Position numbers and translations under genes: made by a program | Part shown: positions 58,148 through 64,000 of the stretch, in pieces | How the letters are laid out: the number at the start of each line of letters is the position of its first letter | Position numbering within the stretch: the first letter of the stretch is position 1 | Assembly: GCA_007258455.2 (NCBI GenBank) | Contig: VDFB02358134.1 | Span: forward strand, 214,257,565-214,321,564 | DNA length: 64,000 bases | Source: Sequoia sempervirens | Lineage: Eukaryota; Streptophyta; Pinopsida; Cupressales; Cupressaceae | Reading direction: 5' to 3' | Notes under the pieces: model-generated | Told to the model about the DNA's origin: nothing | The model's database searches: none | The model's input: only the letters and a program-made list of their open reading frames with translations

Positions 58148-59600
58148 ACATTGCATCATTTTTGGTCCAACCCGCTTGGTCGGATTCCTCCAAGAATAGA
58201 CCTACTTATCGAAACTACACAAAGTACAAAACTGAGGGCAAAGGATAGCTGAAAGTGACTCACTCGGTAGCATAGTAGTAAGTTGTCTCTTCCTATCAAA
58301 AGGGAAAGGAGAAGCTTTCCCATGCTCAGGGCACCACCTCTACCTCCCTCCTTGAAGAGGAACTTTGGGTTACTACTCTTGGTTTTTACATAAGGATTCA
58401 GATGGTTCCCACTTGGTGAAAAGCCAAGAGTCGAGTATCTGACCTTCCTATCTTACCCATGAGACCTCGACCTGGTGCATATGGTAAGGGGAAGGGTCTT
58501 CATGGAGAGTCCTCTATGTCTTAGCCTCCATGGCCTCCTACTGCTCTTGGCTCTAAGGAAGTGAATGGGAAGAGGTCCACTACTGAGGTGCTAGATCAAA
58601 ATCCTCCCACTATCATTCCATCATCCTCTAAACCTCTCACTCTTGTTCCCATCTAGGAGTCTCTCCCTCCACCAAAAATGGTTGCAATGGATACTCTAAT
58701 GGTAAATCAAGAGTCTCCCATCCCATCTCAGCCTCCAGCCTCTAGCTCCCAGAGTCATAGAAATTGCCTTGTGCATGAGTGCAAGTGTCAAAGAAAGGCT
58801 ATGGTTGTTGAACAGGCTTTCCTAAAGAAGATGGAAGAGGAGTCAACAACTCTTTCCTTGGCACCTTTTGTTGTGTCCTCCTCTCCTATCCCCTCTACTA
58901 TAGTTCCTTAAGCTTTGGTCTTGCTTTCGGCTCCTCCCTTGAGTGTGAATGATCCTTACCCAAAGAGGGTGCAGTTTTTTATTGCACCTTCAGTTGAGTT
59001 TCCCCTTCTGATGTCTCTTTTGAACATCCTGCCATTCTCAAATCCCATGGAAATGTCAAATACCTCGGTGGTGTCCACCAAAATTTTCTCCTCTTCCCCA
59101 TGCCTTTTTCTTTTTCCTTTGAGATATTGCATCCCCCAATGAAGGGGAAGATGGAGGAGACCCTACTAGCAATGGGGGTTAGAAGAAGGGTTCACCTTCG
59201 TTGGAGGGTATTTCTATGTTGGCTTGTGTCATCCTAGTGACAAAGGAAGCCACAACATCCTAGGAGTTCATTGCTGCTCCCAATTCATTCAGTGATCCTA
59301 TCAGTGGATCTTGAGTGCTGCCTACCTTACTTATTGAGTTAACACATGGAACTCCTATCAAGTGCATGTTTAATTTTGTGGACGAGGTCCTAGCCCTATC
59401 AATGATCTTAATGAAATCACTAACATTCACCCCACTAGGACTAAGCAGAGAAGACCTCAAGGGGACTTCTTCCTTGTCTCTTGTTATGGGTGGGTCAAAG
59501 GTTTCCCCCCTTGATATTCCACCCTTCCAGGCTCATCTTCCCTCCCCATACAATGATCTATATTGGGAGAACGAAAAACCTCTTGGTTGATGAGGATGAG
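58148..59600 (+). other. Decayed Pro/Ser-rich reading frame of element I, unknown
   Basis: One frame runs, with stops, through PMRPRPGAYGKGKGLHGESS and the open stretches 58678-58911 and 58915-59142 (rich in Ser, Pro and Leu), including HECKCQRKAMVVEQAFLKKM. It sits where element D has the linker between protease and RT, and may be the equivalent. I recognise no domain. Confidence 0.4.
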
Positions 59601-61050
59601 GGGGAAACCTCTTCTTTATCTGTAGAGTAGATTGTGTGTGTGTTTGTGTTCCCCTATACTTGTGTTATGTGTTCTTGTATGACCCTTGTCACCCTTGTAG
59701 GTGCTTGGACACAGGAATGTTTATGTTTCATAAAATTTCCTCTATTTATTACATCATTCTTCCTTTTTTGTGTATTGATTTTCGATAATTGGGAATGATG
59801 TAAAGTGTTGGGGGAATTTAGGCTTCACTTCCATGTTGACCCAAATTTTTTATTTTTTATTTTATCTTCTCATGCCTTTTCACATAGTATGATATAGTAG
59901 GGGGGTGATAACAATTCATTTATAAACTATTATATCTATTTATATATATTTAAGAGCAGTTCTGACCCTAAAATATCAGATCACCCCTGTCCCTTGTTCA
60001 TGATGCTATTGTCTCTTCTTTCTTTACTTTTATCTTTCTTGCTTTCTCTGTGATGTTTGGTGCTCATGTGTTGTCCCTAGTGAGTGCAGCAACATTACCA
60101 TGGTTAAATCTCATTATGTTCCATGGACCCAAACATCACTTTTCATTCTTCCTTTTATATCCTTAGGATGCCATGTGTGTTTGTGTTTGGAATGCACCAT
60201 CCTAAGGGGGGTTATCATGTCACTTCAATTTTCAAAAAATGCATTTGGTGGCCAATGAATCTTTTCTCATAAATCTCTTCAAAATATTTTTTCAAAAATT
60301 GCATTCCTCAACAAGGACCCCTAGTGGAATTCTTTTCCCTCATCATGGGTTCGTAAAGAAAGAATTTGGAAAACTTTCCTCCAAGGAGGGAGAAACTTCT
60401 CCTGTGGGTGAATTTCTAACCTTCCCCTTGCGAGGGGACCTTCTTCCTTTCAAATTCCTTGATGAAGTGAACATATTTCAAAAGCATTCCTTGATGTTGA
60501 ATTTATTTGCAAAAAATACTCTCTCTTTCAAACTGAGCGTCACTTGAATGAACCCCTTTTATTTTGAAGGGTTCTCGGGGGAACCCTTTGAAAGCTCTTC
60601 CTTCAATTTTTGATTGTTTGTGTGACTGTCTATCTGCTTGCTTTCTTGCATTGTTAATTTTTGTTTTCTAACATGCTTTGTTTGCAAATTAACATGTTGC
60701 TTTGTAGTTGCGCTTGTGAAGTTGCTTTCCAATCCAACTCTGTGAAGTCCCCTTACACTGGGCTTCCTTTAGGAGAGAGTAATTGAGGGTGTCTTCTTTG
60801 CAATTCTGAGGACCTATGAAGCATTTTCATCCTACAGGATCTATTCATCATTGGTATACAGGGCTTTGGTGCACATTGTTTGAACCTCCTCAAGAGAGAG
60901 TACCTATGGAGTTATTTTCTTTCTCTACGCTTTCAAGTTTTCCAAATTGTGGTATGCTTCCTCAACGATTTAGGTATACATTTCTAAAATATTTCAATCT
61001 ACTTTACCAAACACTCATTGGCACTCATGTTCGCTAAAGTGGGGGAAAAA
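59601..61050 (+). other. 3' untranslated region and PPT of element I
   Basis: No coding signature. An 8-bp hairpin AAGGGTTC / GAACCCTT lies at 60567-60588. The polypurine tract AAAGTGGGGGAAAAA (61036-61050) directly precedes the 3' LTR. Confidence 0.6.
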
Positions 61051-62364
61051 TGTATATGAGTGAATTTTCACCACTCTTGAAAATTCCCCTTTTACACCCT
61101 CCACGTTAGAAAAATCAAATCCAACCAAGTAATTCCACATCCTCATTTCATACCCCATCCACTTGGCACTTATTTTTAGTGTCAATGAGGGAATTTATGT
61201 TTGGGATGCGCATGTGGTGAGCGGATTTCTATGTGGCATGTTGTCGTCCTGACAAGATTCCTGTCTCTGGAATTTGTAGAGGTGTTATGTTCTCCATTGG
61301 AGATAAAACATAACACCCATGTTCCTTCCTATTGACCTTTGAATGGCTCTTTCCCTCCTAATTGGCCTTCAAATGGCTATCTTTCTCATTATATCCATCT
61401 TCTCGATATTTTTCTTGATCTTCTACACATTCATCTTCACTCTAGCTTCACATTTTTCTCCATACTCTTGCTACTAGTTGCACTATTGGCTTCACATTTC
61501 CAACACTCACAAGATCCTACACATTTACCACAAAATCTATAGCTTGGTGTCTTGCAAGACTTCTTCCAGTGTTGTTGCAACTACATCAACTCTACTATAG
61601 TTGTGGACTTACATTCCTCCCTCATTAGCCTTAAGTGCCTTTGGTTGAGGGTGGTAATCCTTTCGTATTACTCTTTTGTTGGATTTGAGTAGCATACTAG
61701 CTCTCATACTATTTCATTTGATTTTTGTTCTAGCATTATTTCCTTTATTACGTTTCTATCTCTCTATCTATCTAATTGTCTATGGAGGTCAAAACATCAA
61801 AATGGGTGTTTGACTGTGACAAACTCCTATAAAACCCCAACATTTTCCCTCTCTCTATTGTGTGTAGGTACACACTCATATAGATCTTTCTGGAGAACCA
61901 AATCCTTCCTGAGTTCATTTCCACCACCTTTTCTTTTGCCATTTGTATATCATCTTTCTAGTTATTTTTATTATTCTATTAGTTATCATTGTAGTTAGCA
62001 CATCAAATCTGAACCGCTAAGTTGTTAGTGGAATTTTGACACTCTTTACTGTAATTTTGTACTTTCTATCTATATGGACATGAGCACCCCTGTGTGATGC
62101 CAGCACATCATGTTGTCATCCCTAACCTACGCTGTTGTCCTCTAGCAAAGAGATGCCTAAGGTATAGTTTGGGATCCACAAGTATTCTCATTTAGCCCCA
62201 TCAAGACTCTTTGGTTAGTAGAGTGATAGGAGCATTTGAGAGTGTTCTTCATTCTCTATCCTTGAGCCAAAATGCTTGTCCAAATTGAGGTAGATTAGGT
62301 CAGCCTTCTGCTCTCGGCTCTCCATGACCTAGAACCTTGGTGTGGTTGGTCACCCTCCTTTACA
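61051..62364 (+). repeat. 3' LTR of element I
   Basis: TGTATATGAGTGAATTTTC to CACCCTCCTTTACA, 1314 bp, aligning with the 5' LTR. Preceded by the PPT and followed by CTCAT. Confidence 0.88.
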
Positions 62365-62870
62365 CTCATCATCAATTGATTTTTCATTATTGTCCTAAGG
62401 AGGCATATTTTATGTGTTTTGTTCCTCATTGATCTCCACGTTGTCTTCTACAACCTCTTTCTTAGTATTTTTTAAAGGAGGAAAGTTATGATCTATTTGA
62501 TTATCCTCCTTATGCAATTCTTCAACATTTTCTTCTCCAACAATGTTTTCTCCTACCAGAGGAGTGTTATCAGTAACAATTTCTTCTTCTTCACCCACAT
62601 TATCTACTACCAAAGGGGTATCATTTTGTACATCTTCCTTTTCTGCTTCATCCTCATGTTGAGCATCTTCATGTTGTGTAAATTTTGGTATATTATCTTA
62701 TGGGATAGACATATCATCATGCATTTCCTCTTCACTATTTGGGATCATGCCTAGCTTTTTCCAAATTGGAAACTTTCTCCACAACCTCATTTTGTAAGCT
62801 CTCAATGTCACCTTTATCTCTGCTCATAAGGTTAGAGACCCCTTGCTTAGTGAACTATATATTTTTGGGT
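62365..62870 (-). other. Acidic reading frame fragment, right of element I
   Basis: On the minus strand 62613-62410 is an open stretch rich in Glu, Asn, Asp and Val (VVDNVGEEEEIVTDN, ENIVGEENVEELHKED). Further right, 62850-62740 reads with a similar charged composition. It could be the continuation of the frame left of element I. No known domain. Confidence 0.4.
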
Positions 62871-64000
62871 AGGGCTTATAGGCTACTCTTGCACTCGTAG
62901 GAATGTTTCACCTAAAAGGAGAGAGATAAACCCTACTCAAAAGTCTAGCTAGGTTCACTCAAATTATGCAATGTATGATGTTATTTAGGCTAAATGGAAT
63001 GATCTAAGTGTAATTAAATGAACTATTTGAGATATTATGAATGAAAAATCTAAGTATAATGCAATGTTGGAAAACACAATGATGTTTGCAAAAATCTTGA
63101 AATGGTGAACAAATATGTGAACTAAACTAAACAGAAAGCTAAATCTCTGAGTATGTGCATCTGAGAAGCTGAAGAAGACTGAATTTTTTTTTGGAAATCT
63201 GACAAAACCTAATTCTGGGCTGACTAGGACTCATTCGCCACCTTGGGAAAATTAGTTTTGGGTCAGGGTTTTTTTGTACAGGAACTATTTTCTACTAACT
63301 GGGTGTCTGGATCTACATCTAACTAAAAATGGCACCTCAAGAGAGACTCATACACCATGCATGGAAAATCATTCCACTTTCATTTTTTTGTGATTTCAAG
63401 TTTTTGTTTCGCACCTTGACACCTCTACAACACTTGCTGATGGAAACCTGAATCGGGATCTCAAAAATTTCCTGCAAAATGGCTTAAATTTTTTTGTCTG
63501 ATGGGAGATTTTCCTTGGTCAAACCCCAAATTGGGTAATCAAACCTTGAATGAATAAAAATCTGCATAAAACCCTAGCCCTAGATGTGTCAAAGACTAGG
63601 AAAAATTGAAGTATGTCAAAAACCCTATCCTATTGTGCAAGAATAGGAAATGAAAATGTGATTTGTGTGATGCAAGATCTCAACCCTAGACATATCGCAA
63701 CACATCAACAATTGAGACAAAATTACATGCAAATGAAATGTAAACCTTAATCTGAAGATAAAGAAGAAATGGAAGATGGAATCACTTTGAAAACAAGTCT
63801 TTGGGACTCATTCCCTCGAAAGGGACTCATTCGCCACCCTTGGTGAGTGGGTCCCACTAGAGGGGAATCATTCGTCCAAGGTGACGAATGGGTCCCACTA
63901 CTAATTTTTAAAGGTGGTTTTTTGGGATATGGAAGAATTGAATGTTGTTTGTTGGGATTTAAATGATTTCTCAGGTAAAATGGGCCTCTAGATAAAAAAA
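62871..64000. other. Noncoding repetitive DNA at the right edge
   Basis: GGACTCATTCGCCACC occurs at 63227-63242 and 63823-63838. GTGGGTCCCACTA-like words occur near 63847 and 63888, and an ATTCGTC / GACGAAT hairpin at 63870-63889. I see no reading frame. It is possibly part of another LTR running off the edge. Confidence 0.4.

Larger units (their letters stand above)
53213..62364 (+). mobile_element. Element I: non-autonomous Ty3/gypsy element with gag and protease remnant only
   Basis: LTRs at 53213-54523 (1311 bp) and 61051-62364 (1314 bp), PBS, gag, a protease remnant, a noncoding or low-complexity stretch, and a PPT. No RT, RNase H or integrase motif is visible in any frame between them. 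The flanks read CTCAC (53208-53212) and CTCAT (62365-62369), a target duplication with one C-to-T change. The LTRs have diverged well beyond those of element D by eye. The PBS matches that of element D, so the element might have been mobilised by a D-like relative; that is inference. Confidence 0.85.

Noticed and set aside
1..64000. CRISPR arrays, bacterial operons, rRNA or tRNA genes
   Set aside because: The repeats have no regular spacer structure, no such coding genes are present, and tRNA-like matches are confined to primer binding sites.

Overview
This window looks like nuclear intergenic DNA from a very large plant genome. A gymnosperm such as a conifer is my best guess, but the sequence does not prove it. 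I found no host protein-coding gene, rRNA, tRNA or CRISPR that I can defend. Almost everything is LTR retrotransposon, nested several layers deep and at different stages of decay. Premature stops are mostly TAG at positions where CAG or TGG is expected, as happens after long cytosine methylation.

Left part (1-15117). Three Ty3/gypsy elements appear nested. Element C (minus strand, 9628-15117) is cut inside its RT by the LTR end of chromovirus B (plus strand, 6304-9627). B is in turn cut inside its RT by the LTR of element A (minus strand, 1-6303). A and C share an unusual gene order, gag - protease - archaeal-type RNase H (aRNH) - linker - RT, with the aRNH ahead of the RT instead of behind it.

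Centre (15849-34179). Element D is a complete 18.3 kb Tat/Ogre-like element. It has 1249 and 1252 bp LTRs, a perfect 5-bp target duplication (CCCTC), a PBS, a PPT, and one continuous gag-PR-(G-patch)-RT-RNH-aRNH-INT frame of about 2600 codons broken only by seven nonsense codons. Its 3' third holds tandem repeats and an antisense gene for a plant mobile domain (PMD) protein with its own TATA box and a predicted 528-bp intron. Both the sense leader and the antisense intron are studded with the same short word family (CGCANNTG), each in the direction of its own transcript.

Right-centre (34180-51857). An old Tat-type aRNH-INT fragment is interrupted by a Ty1/copia element F (plus strand), itself abutted by an inverted LTR of a related copia element G (minus strand). 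A 7292-bp block (35012-42303) recurs, apparently without change, at 42404-49695 on the other side of a 100-N gap. This looks like two overlapping contigs that were not merged, so each feature there is probably one locus listed twice.

Right part (51858-64000). This holds a solo LTR (51858-53016), then the 9.15-kb element I (53213-62364). Element I has LTRs, PBS, PPT, gag and a protease remnant but no RT or integrase. Its gag is split by an inverted copia solo LTR (55874-56938) with a perfect GTAAA target duplication. Element I itself sits in an acidic/lysine-rich minus-strand reading frame of unknown function. The last 1.1 kb shows only short repeats.
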